Below are positions 8,855-18,030 of a stretch of DNA of 64,000 nt, piece after piece (positions within the stretch are counted from its first letter, which is position 1; every line of letters starts with the position of its first letter). Source of the DNA: CAUZIZ01 sp965218775 (GTDB lineage: Bacteria > Acidobacteriota > UBA6911 > RPQK01 > JAJDTT01); assembly GCA_965218775.1 (NCBI GenBank), contig CBDCLS010000005.1:930001-994000 (forward strand), read 5' to 3'. Position numbers and translations under genes: made by a program. Under the pieces are notes generated by a model. That model searched no databases. It was not told the origin of the DNA and saw nothing but the letters and a program-made list of their open reading frames with translations.

Positions 8855-9769
8855 TCAGGCCTTAGCCCCTTGCGCAAGGGGTAGGTTGCATTCCGTCCTG
8901 GGTGGCGTCTGACGACAGGGTATGGTGAGCCAGACGGTGGTGCTTCTCCCAGGAACGCCCTCGACGCGAATGTCGCCGCCATGTTCGACCATGACCTGGC
9001 GTGAACCGAATAGGCTCCAGTTTCCAGTGACGACTTGACCGTTCTTCACTGTGAAGCATGGATCGAAAATGCCGGCTAGCTCCTTAGCGGAGAGACTCCG
9101 ACCGTTGTCCTCAACCACGATCTCCAGATGAGAGTTGACCTGACGGGTACTGACCCGGACCCAGCCGTCCTGGCCAACGGAATCTACCGTGTTCTGGAGA
9201 ACATCCAGCAGGGCCCTGCTGACTTGCTGGGGCCTGACCGAAACCTGGGGCAGCGGCTCGCAAACGACTTCTATCGAGATCTTGTCCTTTACCCGAGCGG
9301 ACACAATGTTGGCCACATCCTGCAGTAACACATTGAAATCGACGGGACGCAGTTCGCCTTCTCCGGAAGTGGAAAGCCGCTCGATTCTCCGCACGATCTG
9401 ACGGATTCGGTCTGCGGCCAGGCGGGCGTTCCGAGATAGCGTCGCCTGTATTGTCTTCAGTCTCTCCTTCCTGTCTGGGGCAAGGGACTTCCCCTTCTGT
9501 GGCAGGCCACCCATCGTCTGAAGAGAACACATCAGGGCCGCCAGAGGACTGTTCAGCTCGTGAGTCAGTGTCGCTGCCAGTCCAGAGATGGTTCTACCCT
9601 GATAGGCCAGAAGCGTCTGAATCTCTTTCTCATGCTTCTCCTGGGCGACCTCTAGTTCCCGCTCCAGTTGTGTGACCCGCAATCGGGTGAGCGACAGCTG
9701 TTGCTCGAGCGGGCTTCGCTTCTCGACAGAGTTTAAGCGACCGTCGCGAATGATCGGAGTCGCTTTCAA
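8855..9769 (-). pseudogene. Histidine kinase remnant with degenerate ATP site
   Basis: The frame holds a coiled coil (residues ~20-50), a HisKA segment with H-box HELNSPLAALMCSLQ, and an HATPase-like domain. The N-box is LLDVLQNTVDS. The G1 box reads VEDNGRSLSAKEL, lacking the second glycine of DNGxG, and the glycine-rich G2 loop is replaced by NWSLFGSRQVMVEHGG. Upstream the frame is closed by a TGA within the cyclase gene. The only start available is TTG at 9769, and there is no sensor domain. It appears to be the 3' part of a sensor kinase joined by a deletion to the truncated CHASE2-cyclase. It is probably not an active kinase. Confidence 0.7.
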
Positions 9770-11396
9770 ATCCGAGTCGGGAGCGGAGCCATCCGAAAAC
9801 GAGTCCCCACGACGGAGACTTCTCAGAGGATAGCCCGCGGAAATAATCTTTCATTAGAGGTGCCAGTTGCTGTGAACTCTGTGGTTTTGCCAATTTTGTA
9901 GACCCTTCTACGTCCGTCCGAAGGCAGGAGCCGTAGAGTTGCTCGGTATACCCCTCGAGTTCATGCTCCGCGATGTCCACCAACCTGTCCGCCACGTAGG
10001 GTCCAATGGACCGCCTGAGTTTCTCGCGGTCTCTCCTTGCGATGCGGTACTGTGAGAACAGACCGAGAAAAAGTGCCGACGGAAACTGGACGAGCAGTGG
10101 GACAAATACAGGAATCCAGACATCACGAGTCGTGAATAGGAACTGTGCCGAGCCGAAATAGAGTAGAGCAAGGCCTAAGGTCACGACTAGCACTCTCACA
10201 CCCGGGACAAGGAATGCCAGGGCGCCGATGATGCCACCGTATAGCAACACTATCGTCAGGCTTGTGATCAGGGCTACCGGCCTGAGACAACGATCGGTCA
10301 GCAGATTGGCGAAGGCGGTGGCGGCGATTTCCACACCGCTCAAATCCACACCGTCGGGTCGGCGAAAAACGGTATAGAAGTCGTCTTTCTGTTCAGCGCT
10401 TGCCAATTCTGAAGCCCCAACAAAAACAACTTTTCCGGCTAGATCGATTTCAGAACCACCTAGGGCTAGCACCTTGTCGTAAGGGATCGTCGGGATGGTC
10501 CCGGGCGGACCATAGAAGTTGAGATAATGACTGTCGGCTCCGCGATAGAGTCTAACCAGTGCAGCCAAAAGCCTGCGCTCAAGGCTGGAGAGTCTCTCCT
10601 CAGCTTCCTCTGCCAGCACCAGCGAAAGGCGAATCGGCATCTCTGGGTGTTCCTTGAATTTCAGGCGAATCGTCCTCATCAGCTCACGCAGGTGTTCTGC
10701 GTTTCTAACCTCCGTACGAGAGCGGGGAAAAGCGTCATGCCTTGGAAAATCCACGCTTTCCAACAGCGCCACCAGGTGACCCAAAGCATCAAGCGCGTGG
10801 ATCTGTAATGTGACCACGGGTAGGGTCGGTCGATCGTCTTTAAAAGCCCAAAATTGATGAACTCTGGCAGGAACTCTCGGCAACGGAAAGGGGCCGAGCC
10901 CCATAGCTGCTTCCGAGAGTTCCGGAATAGGGAGCACCAGTTGGTCCATGAAGATGTCACGCGACCCTGCGGCCTTCTTGATCGGGACTGGCTGACCGAG
11001 TTTATTCCTCAGAGGTTTGCGCTCGATGTACTCGACGAGTGCTACTCGCCTGGCCCTTTGGATGGCGGCAGCCAGGGTTTTATCTTCCTCGGAGGAACGA
11101 GGCTCCTCAAAAAACACATCCCAGGCAATGGCAGAGGCACCGTCTGAAACCAGCCTGTCGATCAGCCGGGCATGCAGCGAGCGCGGCCACCGGCTCGTGT
11201 TAGACGGGAGCCCTAGCTGATGAGCAGCGCTTTTGTTGATGCTGACGACGACAACATCAGGCGGCGGCTTGATGGGTCCCCTCAAGTTGAACAACCAGCC
11301 CAGTTCCAGGAATATCCCGACGTTGGCGAGTACTAGAGGGATACCAATCGCTGCCGTAGCCAAACCCAAAAGCGCAGCTCTATGAGACTTAAGCAT
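9630..11396 (-). pseudogene. CHASE2 sensor protein with truncated class III cyclase domain
   Basis: The N-terminus has a transmembrane helix, then a CHASE2 extracellular domain (VVVVSINKSAAHQLGLPSN, later SEIDLAGKVVFVGASE). Three C-terminal helices follow and then the start of a class III adenylate cyclase domain (YGSCLRTDVEGSTKL, LAPLMKDYF). Homology stops around 9830. The remaining ~65 codons read in a different frame over the histidine kinase remnant. A cyclase catalytic domain is normally ~180 residues; here about 35 remain and both metal-binding aspartates cannot be present. A deletion appears to have fused this gene to the kinase remnant. The start is ATG 11396 (GTG 11405 is possible). 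Confidence 0.75.
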
Positions 11397-11405
11397 CGCG
11401 CCCAC

Positions 11406-11771
11406 TCGGGAAAACGGGAATTATGTTGAACAGATCCGCGCGTCCCGCCTTCAAGTCTTCGGCGGAACGATCGTCCGACTACCTATTTCCTAACTTCGTG
11501 CCATCGGCGTGCAATTGGGTTGCCTCTCCAAACTCCATCTCATCATTCAGGATTCCGGGGATGAATGCAATCCAACTACAGGCATCCACGCACGAGGCAT
11601 CCACGCACGGGTCCCTCGTCAGAGCCAGAATCAAGGACGGAAAACGAGGAAAGAACAGAGGAGTCAGTGCCGTTTCAGCCATGGGAAAAGCAGGGCGTTG
11701 TCTTGTAGCCCGGTTTTGCGGGAACGCGTTCGAGCCGGCGGCCTTCTCGCCCCGTCTCAACACCGTGCAGC
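11406..11771. other. Gap with a tandem 15-bp repeat, no gene recognised
   Basis: The 15-mer GGCATCCACGCACGA is present twice in tandem from 11581, the second copy ending in G. Short open frames exist on both strands but none resembles a known family or has a convincing ribosome-binding site. Confidence 0.4.
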
Positions 11772-12038
11772 CCCTTTGAGGCAGTCGTTTCGAAGCCGTC
11801 CTTTATCCTGTTGGGCGATACCTACCATATGTGGTTCAGCGTCTACAGCATGCCGGCTGAGGTGGATGCCGGTTGGCATGGAGATTACCGCCTCGCCTAT
11901 GCGAGCTCTCAGGATGGGGTCAACTGGCAACGGTTCGCCAATCGAGAGGTTCTGCCGTTGTCTCCGGATGGTTTCGATTCCCGGCATCAGTCCTATCCCA
12001 ACCTGATCGAGATGGGAGACGAACTTTCAGTCGGGTGA
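11772..12038 (+). pseudogene. Fragment of a beta-propeller glycosidase-like protein
   Basis: An open stretch with no proper start reads PFEAVVSKPSFILLGDTYHMWFS, then YRLAYASSQDGVNWQRF and a final QSYPNLIEMGDELSVG. This is the N-terminal blade pattern of five-bladed beta-propeller glycosidases (GH32/43/130-like), with the typical YAxSxDGxxW turn also seen in the three propeller proteins at 50-59 kb. It stops at TGA 12036-12038, exactly where the opposing FHA-GAF gene loses its homology, so the two fragments meet at a recombination junction. Confidence 0.55.
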
Positions 12039-12778
12039 GAAGGAGAAAATGGGTTGGCAGCTCCCTCTTTAGCGACTTCGTCGGCCACCGAGAAACTGGC
12101 TCGGAACTCCCCTCTTGGCAACTGCCGACCGTCGTGGTCGAGACCTCTAACGTCCTCGAAACTCCGATCTCCTTTGAGAAGAATGAAGCCCCGCTGACCG
12201 TCGCTGATTTCGAGAGCAGACTTCAAGATCTGCTCAAAGGTTGCTTCCGCGGAGAACTTCTGGCTCCACTGATACTGTGATTCCAGAATCGTGGAGATTG
12301 TTTCCAGATCCCAGGAATAGTGCGCGTCCCCGGACTGCGAAACGGGTACCCTCCGTGGAACCGGGTTTGCTTTCGACACGGCGGGGATTTCGCCTGGATC
12401 GCTATCTTCGTTGTGATACCAGATTGGAACTTCTTCGTGGCCCAAACAGATTCTATTCCCCGGGGTGAGTTTCACCCGCTCGATCCGTTGTCCATCTACA
12501 TAGCTCCCGCGGAGACTGTCCAGGTCCACCAGGAAGTAGTCGCCCTGATCTTTTTCCACCCTCGCATGCAGGCGCGAGACGCAGCGTGAATCAAAGACGA
12601 CATCCGCATCGGATTTCCGTCCCAACAGAACCTTTTTTGCTCTCAGGAGAAAGACCTGAACACTCCCTTCGTCGCCGATCCACTTCAAGTAAGGTTCCTT
12701 CATCCCTCTCTCACCGAGCAGACTCTCACTGGGCTCACTGGAAATAAAAGTGGTGTTTAGTGCCTTCATTGTCCTCAT
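11993..12778 (-). pseudogene. FHA-GAF signalling protein, C-terminally truncated
   Basis: The N-terminal ~100 residues are a forkhead-associated domain (LLGRKSDADVVFDSRCVSRLHARV, RGSYVDGQRI) that binds phosphothreonine peptides. A linker is followed by a GAF domain start (FEQILKSALEISDGQRGFILL). The GAF breaks off after FSVADEVAKEG, well short of the usual ~150 residues; the last ~25 codons are unrelated. Full-length relatives usually carry a histidine kinase after FHA-GAF, and a kinase remnant lies at 8855-9769, so the two may once have been one gene (inference). The start is 12778 or 12769, with GGGAGG just upstream. It lies 14 bp after the protease gene. Confidence 0.65.
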
Positions 12779-12792
12779 TTCCTCCCATTGCT

Positions 12793-14340
12793 CTACGGCG
12801 ACGGAACTGCAGACAGTGGAAGCGAGGTAAACTGTCCTGGCTCGGATCCAATCTCGAGAGCCGTCACGGCCACTTTCGCTCCCTCTTCAGCCTCAATCAA
12901 CAGGGTCCCGTGGAAGCCGCCCTCTACGTACTCCAACAGTTCCTGGATAAATCTCGCGACCTGACCCTGCGGCGGGAGCGTGAGGCAGGCTTCCACGTCG
13001 CCGAGCTTGCTCTTCCGGGAGTCCTTGAGCGTCAGGGAGACCCTCACCTCCGCCCGACTCAGGTTCTGAATCGCAACCGCAGTACTGAGGTTCGTCAGTC
13101 GCCTCACCGGCACCATCACCCTACCATAGGCTCGACTGGGTCCAAGTCCTGCCATTCCAACTCCAGGAAGATGGAAGCGCATCATGCAGGCGACTGGCGC
13201 ATCTGCACTTACGGTGGCAGAACCCGTGATCAGGCTGCCGATCCCCGGAGTCGAAATCGTAGTCGAACTCAGCGGCTCCAGGGTAAAGCTGGCTGCTCCA
13301 TTCTGGGGACCGCGCACACCGGGAATAGCGGTGAGAACAGAATCGCTATCCAGTGGGTTCCCGCCAGAGTCCCGAAACGAGATGCTGCCAGTGGCAGTGC
13401 TCCCAGAGGGATTGAAGACAACCAGTTGGGAAGCAAAGCCCTCACCATTGCCGAAGTGAGCAAAGTAGAGCATGTTGTGTATCTGTTGTTGGATCCAGTA
13501 GTCAAAACTAGAGACGCGGGTATAGACTGCGCAGCTGCCTGAATTGGAGATCCCTACCTGCAGCCATCCGCCCTGATCATCTGACACCACCAGTGGACCG
13601 CAACCGTCACCGTGGCAAACCTCAGTTCCTCCTTCTATCGAACCGGTGCAAATATCGCCGGAGTCGGCGAGAACGCCATTGGAGACACATTCCTCGTTGG
13701 AGATCAGAGGCACGCTTGCCTCTTGAAGCTCGGTAGAAAGCACGGAGGTCGCCGGGCTGAGGGCTCCCCAACCCAGGACGAGCGCCGTCGTTCCTGGTCC
13801 CGCTCGCGGGTCGTCGCCTGATTGAACCAGAGGAATCGTCGGCGCTGCCGACGCGGTTTGAAGTTGAAGAAGGGCAATGTCAGGGCTTTGCGAATCGAAA
13901 AAGCGGAAATCTTCATGGACGACGATGCGCTCGACGGCGATGGCTTCCCCACCATCCGCGCTCAGGTCATCTCGGCCGATGATGACCTTGATATCGGTAG
14001 GTGGCAGACGAGGATCCAGACAATGGGCGGCCGTAAGCACCCATCTCGGATCCACCAAGGTGCCCCCGCAGAACTGCGACGAGGAATCGTCTTCGCCTCG
14101 GGCACTCACGAGTGCGACCATCCAGGGGTAGGCTGCTGCGGTAGCTTCTCCAATTATCTGGGGACTCTGTTGATCCATTGCAGCCCCTGGTGGGGTAACA
14201 GAAGCAGAGATTCGGAGGAGGGAACGGCTGGCCTCTGACGCAGGCAACTGCTGCAAGGACTCACCCAAGCTGGCGGACCCGCCAAGATAGACCAGGCTCG
14301 AAACCAAGAGTGACTGGAGTATGTGACTCGATCTAATCAT
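12793..14340 (-). CDS. Trypsin-like (S1) serine protease homologue lacking the catalytic serine
   Basis: This is a 515-residue secreted protein. The ATG at 14340 follows GGAGGAAGAA and opens a signal peptide (HILQSLLVSSLVYLGG). Residues ~62-290 form a chymotrypsin fold with His106 in LTAAHC and Asp154 in SPDIALLQL. The active-site loop reads C-H-G-D-G-C-G-P-L at residues 242-250. The family consensus is GDSGGP, so the nucleophile is Gly246 (GGT at 13605-13603) and the next glycine is Cys247. The C-terminal ~220 residues are a beta-rich domain (YFAHFGNGEGFASQLVVFNPSG), and a shard of a similar domain lies at 21778. It is likely a non-proteolytic binding homologue or a decaying enzyme. FHA-GAF follows closely. 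Confidence 0.85.
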   Translation of the reverse strand: MIRSSHILQSLLVSSLVYLGGSASLGESLQQLPASEASRSLLRISASVTPPGAAMDQQSPQIIGEATAAAYPWMVALVSARGEDDSSSQFCGGTLVDPRWVLTAAHCLDPRLPPTDIKVIIGRDDLSADGGEAIAVERIVVHEDFRFFDSQSPDIALLQLQTASAAPTIPLVQSGDDPRAGPGTTALVLGWGALSPATSVLSTELQEASVPLISNEECVSNGVLADSGDICTGSIEGGTEVCHGDGCGPLVVSDDQGGWLQVGISNSGSCAVYTRVSSFDYWIQQQIHNMLYFAHFGNGEGFASQLVVFNPSGSTATGSISFRDSGGNPLDSDSVLTAIPGVRGPQNGAASFTLEPLSSTTISTPGIGSLITGSATVSADAPVACMMRFHLPGVGMAGLGPSRAYGRVMVPVRRLTNLSTAVAIQNLSRAEVRVSLTLKDSRKSKLGDVEACLTLPPQGQVARFIQELLEYVEGGFHGTLLIEAEEGAKVAVTALEIGSEPGQFTSLPLSAVPSP

Positions 14341-14672
14341 TTCTTCCTCCACATCCATCAGACTGTCGCGGCATCGGAATTGATCAACACAAGCCTGTTG
14401 GCGATTTGCCTTGGGTTCATGGACCCGCTCGACAGCAGCTAGCTTTGCACGGGCTGTGCCAGGAACACCCAAGATCCGGAGGAAGAGCGATAAAATGCTT
14501 TATTCCATAGATTTAGACTTATACTAGGGAGAGTCTGGAAACCTGATCAGGCAGCAAGAGGAAACCCTATCGGATAGACGCTGTATCCGATTGGATAGTG
14601 CTGGCGCCGGCCCGGATCTCTCACAGCCGATCGCCGTGAAGCTAGCTCTGTTATAGAATCAAAGCATCCGCT
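14341..14672. other. Gap with short repeated GGATAG motifs, no gene
   Basis: The stretch holds CTATCGGATAGAC (from ~14567) and TCCGATTGGATAGTG (~14589). Related words occur near 22872 (CCGATCAGATAGTC) and 31606 (CCGATCGGATAGTG). CCCGGATCTCTCA near 14614 differs by one base from the IS1380 end. These may be debris of mobile elements; no open frame is supported. Confidence 0.35.
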
Positions 14673-14876
14673 ATGGCCAAGACTTCCAGGAATCAAGGTC
14701 AGATGAATGAGTCGGACCCGGTCGTGGCTGCTTTCAAGCGAGAGGTGGACCGGACGCTGATTCACAAGAACCTCTCGCTGACTCACGAGCAACGGATTCT
14801 ACAGCTCATGGAGTTGCAGGACTTCGCCCAGGAGCTGCGTCGAGCCGGCCGCCAGCTAGAGCCGCAGAATCGATGA
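14673..14876 (+). CDS. Small partner protein of a nucleotidyltransferase locus (antitoxin-like)
   Basis: A 67-residue charged helical protein (SDPVVAAFKREVDRTLI, LTHEQRILQLMELQDFAQELRRAGR). Its stop overlaps the start of the next gene (ATGA at 14873-14876), showing translational coupling. Small proteins of this type often precede MNT-like nucleotidyltransferase genes. An antitoxin role is inferred from that arrangement; no fold is recognised. Confidence 0.6.
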   Translation: MAKTSRNQGQMNESDPVVAAFKREVDRTLIHKNLSLTHEQRILQLMELQDFAQELRRAGRQLEPQNR

Positions 14877-15350
14877 CCGACTTCCGTGCCCTCCTCCGCG
14901 CCCTGGCTGATCGCGGCGTTGAATTCATCCTCATAGGCGGCGTTGCTGCCACGGTCCACGGATCATCCAGACTCACTCAGGATCTAGACATCGTCTACCG
15001 GCGATCTGCGGAAAACCTGGATCGTCTGGTTCAAGCACTCCGAGATCACCGCCCTTATCTTAAGGGATGCCGCTCCGGGTCTGCCCTTTCAGTGGGAATC
15101 TGCGACGCTTCAAAGAGGACTCAATTTCACGTTGACCACTGACCTGGGCGAGATCGACCTTTTCGGAGAAATCGTCGGCGGAGGTCGATACGAGGATCTG
15201 CTGGGGCAAACGGTTAGAATTACCATCTTCGGGATCTCCGTTCTCTGCCTCGACCTGCCTCAGCTCATTCGCGTAAAGCGTGCTGCCGGGCGTGCACGCG
15301 ATTTGGAAGTGGTGGCCGAGCTGGAGGCGCTGCTAGAGGAAAATGACTAA
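14873..15350 (+). pseudogene. MNT-type nucleotidyltransferase, frameshifted
   Basis: The first frame encodes ALLRALADRGVEFILIGG, then HGSSRLTQDLDIVYR, a nucleotidyltransferase fold with GG and the DxD pair. Near 15066-15072 the frame shifts by one base: the continuing homology (PGLPFQWESATLQRGLNF, TTDLGEIDLFGEIVGGGRYEDLL) is in another frame to the stop at 15350. Removing one base in AAGGGATGCC restores a 158-residue protein. This may be real decay or an assembly indel. With the 67-residue partner it resembles a toxin-antitoxin pair of the MNT/AbiEii type. Confidence 0.7.
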
Positions 15351-15366
15351 CCACCAAGAACGCGAA

Positions 15367-15486
15367 CGCTCCTTTGTGCACCGCTTCGCCTACGGGTTGA
15401 TGTCCTAGCCCAAAGACAACACGCTAAGGATCGTCGCTGTGGCCCATCTTCGGCGACGACCCAGCTACTGGAAAAGCCGCGAGTGA
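15367..15486 (+). pseudogene. C-terminal shard of a ParE/RelE toxin
   Basis: The frame reads RSFVHRFAYGLMS, stop, PKDNTLRIVAVAHLRRRP, SYWKSRE, stop. This is closely similar to the C-terminus of the intact toxin at 17002-17292 (CFVNRFPYGIIF, NALRLLAVAHLHRRP, GYWKSRL). The 5' two thirds are missing and an internal TAG is present. Confidence 0.75.
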
Positions 15487-15618
15487 GCTAGAGGACCTTG
15501 GTGGAGAGAAAGTTCACAAACTGGTCAAGTTTGCGAAGAAGCTTTCCTTGCCTTTGCCCGTGCCCTGCATCTTCCCACAATGGGCCTGGATGAGAAAGAG
15601 GATTCGGGCACGGGCGCG

Positions 15619-15663
15619 GGCAAAGGCTCCCAACTCGTGGATGGCGCAGATAAAGGGATGGGT
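15619..15663 (-). pseudogene. Inverted fragment of the kinase N-lobe
   Basis: The minus strand reads THPFICAIHELGAF, matching HPFICSIHEIGEF of the kinase at 18311. It lies directly upstream of, and opposite to, the plus-strand C-lobe fragment. The inverted bit is flanked by GC-rich inverted words (TTTGCCCGTGCCC near 15553; its complement-like GGGCACGGGCGCGGGCAAA at 15605-15623). Confidence 0.65.
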
Positions 15664-16659
15664 GTCTCGGCGCGCGAGGCGCTTCCGTTGGCGGCGGAGA
15701 TGGCCGAGGCCCTGGAGAAGGCTCACGGCCAGGGCATCGTTCACCGGGACCTGAAACCCTCCAACATCATGCTCAGCACCGAAGGGCATCCGAAGATCAT
15801 GGACTTCGGATTGGCGAAAAGGGTGACTCTAGTCGAGGGGGTTGAGAGCCAGGACCAGACACAAACCGAACTGACGCGCGAGGGCAGCACGCTGGGGATG
15901 CCGGCCTACCTGTCGCCGGAGCAGGTGCTGGGACAGTCGGTGGACGCTCGCTCCGATATCTTCTCCTTCGGGATCGTGCTTTACGAGATGCTCACCGGGG
16001 CACATCCTTTCCGGCGGTCTCACGCCGTCGAGACCGCCGGCGCCATTCTCCGGGATGAGCCGATGCCCCTCGCTCATCATCTCCCGGGAGTGTCGGAGCT
16101 GTTGGAGCATGTGGTGGGCAAGTCCCTGGCCAAAGATCCGGGGCAGCGCTATCAGTCGGCTCGGGAGCTGCAGGTAGACTTGAAGCGCCTGGCGGAGGGG
16201 AGCTGGTTCAGCAAAGTTCTCTTGCCAAGCATAAGTTACTTGGACTCCAGGTCGCTCAGGCCGCGACGCTCCAAGAGCCGTCGGTCGAAGGTCTATTCCG
16301 AAACCTTCTTTTCTCAATGTCAGACGCTCAGGTACCCTCCGTGGAGCTAGCAGACCTGGTGCATAACCTGGGGTCAGTCCTGGCAACACAGGGTTACAGG
16401 GCGGAGACCATTGAGCTGCTGCATCTAGCCTTCACGCGGGGGTTCCTCCTACCTTCGACTGGCTCACCCTGAACCCGTATCTAAAGACCATTCGAAATGA
16501 CCCAGCTCTGGCAGACATCTTGAGTGTCTCTCGAGACCGGTTCGAGGAGCTGGTGAGCTTCCTCGATAGTGCTCAGCTCCGCTGCGAGCTCCCGGACTAT
16601 CTGGCGTCATCGTTTAAGGAAGTTCTCCAGCTTCGCCGAAACCTCCCCGACCCCTAGCC
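15664..16659 (+). pseudogene. Ser/Thr protein kinase remnant (C-lobe plus tail)
   Basis: The plus strand begins inside the kinase domain (ALPLAAEMAEALEKAHGQG). It retains the catalytic loop HRDLKPSN, the DFG motif (MDFGLAKR), an activation segment with SPEQ, and helices to KDPGQRYQSARELQVDL near 16180. The ATP-binding N-lobe with its glycine loop and lysine is missing. Downstream, shards of the C-terminal repeat region follow: VELADLVHNLGSVLATQGYRAE from ~16345 and, after a frame change near 16450, FDWLTLNPYLKTIRND to the stop at 16659. It cannot bind ATP normally and is treated as a broken gene. Confidence 0.8.
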
Positions 16660-16771
16660 GGTCTTGGTCTCCTGGCTTTCTTATAGGTCAAGCATTTGAA
16701 CTCCGGTGAGTTCGCTTCCGATCACATCGAGGACTGCTTCGGTGCTATAGTCGACCTTGGGAGACCAAGTC

Positions 16772-17005
16772 ATGGGTAAAGTAGAAGATAAAGTCCTCGA
16801 CGAAGCTCTGTCTCTTCCAGCTGACGCGCGGATCGCCCTGGTTGAGAGGCTTCTCAACAGCCTGAACCTGCCTACCAGGGAGCAGATCAACCGTCTCTGG
16901 GCCGACGAGGCGGAGAGACGGGTTGATGAAATCGAGCGCGGCGAGGTGGAACTGGTCCCGGGCGAAGAGGTTTTCGAGAATGTGCGCAAGAAATACGGGG
17001 AATGA
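16772..17005 (+). CDS. RelB/addiction-module-component antitoxin
   Basis: The 77-residue protein matches the short addiction module component family: an N-terminal LSLPADARIALVERLLNSL helix and a C-terminal acidic arm (DEIERGEVELVPGEEVFENVRKKYGE) that typically wraps the toxin. I use ATG 16772, which has GGGAG about ten bases upstream. The last codons overlap the toxin start by four bases (ATGA), typical of antitoxin-toxin operons. Confidence 0.85.
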   Translation: MGKVEDKVLDEALSLPADARIALVERLLNSLNLPTREQINRLWADEAERRVDEIERGEVELVPGEEVFENVRKKYGE

Positions 17006-17292
17006 ACTTCTACTTTCACCCGGAAGCTGAGAAGGAGTTTTATCAAGCCATCGAATACTATGAAGAACGTCGCGAAGGCTTGGGTATCGATTTTGCTGAG
17101 GAAGTCTACGCCGCAGTGTTCAGAGCTATTCAGTTTCCGAGTGCCTGGATTCGCATCTCACCAAGGACACGACGGTGCTTCGTGAACCGTTTTCCCTACG
17201 GGATAATATTCCAGCTAAGTGATAACGCGCTCCGGCTCTTGGCTGTGGCCCATCTTCACCGCCGACCCGGGTACTGGAAAAGCCGCCTGTGA
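17002..17292 (+). CDS. ParE/RelE-family toxin
   Basis: The 96-residue protein has the ParE/RelE fold pattern: FHPEAEKEFYQAIEYYEER at the N-terminus, an RRCFVNRFPYGIIF strand pair in the middle, and the C-terminal LRLLAVAHLHRRPGYWKSR. Family members block gyrase (ParE) or cleave mRNA (RelE); which applies cannot be told. It is coupled to the antitoxin at 16772-17005 and appears intact. A shard of a near relative lies at 15367. Confidence 0.88.
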   Translation: MNFYFHPEAEKEFYQAIEYYEERREGLGIDFAEEVYAAVFRAIQFPSAWIRISPRTRRCFVNRFPYGIIFQLSDNALRLLAVAHLHRRPGYWKSRL

Positions 17293-17411
17293 GCAAGGCC
17301 ACGCTCTATACCGCACGCCTGGGCTGACCCGACTCCAATCTCCAGCCTGACCCAGCTGCCTCATCCGACCTCGATTGCCTTCCCTCAAAGGGGAGTCTAA
17401 GATCCAGATCA

Positions 17412-17618
17412 ATGGATCTCCCAGGCCCAGACATCATCGGCAGGACGATCGCTCATTATCGAATCCTGGAACTTCTAGGCCGGGGTGCCATGGGAGAGGT
17501 CTATCTGGCCCAGGATACGACCCTGCCTCGCAGGGTGGCCCTGAAGCTGCTGCCGCCACTGCACACTCTCGCCTCCCCAACCCCTCGCTGGCGCTTCAGG
17601 CTTCCACAATCCGGCTGA
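17412..17618 (+). pseudogene. N-terminal shard of a Pkn-type Ser/Thr kinase
   Basis: The frame starts IIGRTIAHYRILELLG, continues RGAMGEVYLAQDTTLPRRVA and LKLLP (glycine loop and the ATP-binding lysine), then loses homology after ~48 residues, at about 17555. It is almost identical to the start of the kinase at 18311. Everything after the lysine strand is gone. Confidence 0.8.
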
Positions 17619-17718
17619 TCCGCAAACTACACCATCTACCCGAGACCACAGCGAGAAGGGGACAGAGTTCTTCAATTGGGCTCCCTCGCGACCATTTGAA
17701 TCTCATTCCTGCATATGC

Positions 17719-18030
17719 AATTATAGATGCGTCTTTGCTCTTCGGTTCGCTAAAGGAGTCTCCAGCGACCTCAAGAGAATACGAGCCTACGACCGGAAGA
17801 GGCTGATTGATACAATCGAGGAACAGCTTCGGCTAAAACCAACCCTGCAGACGCGTAATCGAAAATTGCTTGCTAGCTTGCTTCCCGGTTGGTCCGGGGA
17901 GGTTCCCGTTTGGGAGCTACGAGTCGGCGAGTATCGCATCTTCTACGACGTATCAGAGGAAGAGAACATCGTCTATATTCGAGCCGTCAGGAGAAAACCT
18001 GCCGGGAAAAGTACCCAGGAGATACTATGA
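17719..18030 (+). pseudogene. RelE/ParE-type toxin without a start codon
   Basis: An open frame ending at TGA 18028-18030 reads LRFAKGVSSDLKRIRAYDRKR, TLQTRNRKLLASLLPG, VWELRVGEYRIFYDVSE, the typical RelE-like pattern. Between the previous in-frame stop (17542) and the homology there is no ATG, GTG or TTG. The region before LRFAKGV has no similarity and abuts the kinase shard. The 5' end was probably replaced in the rearrangement. The stop overlaps the following antitoxin start (ATGA). Confidence 0.65.

Noticed and set aside
11423..11779. 118-residue plus-strand open frame in the gap
   Set aside because: Contains the tandem 15-mer repeat, no ribosome-binding site and no homology.
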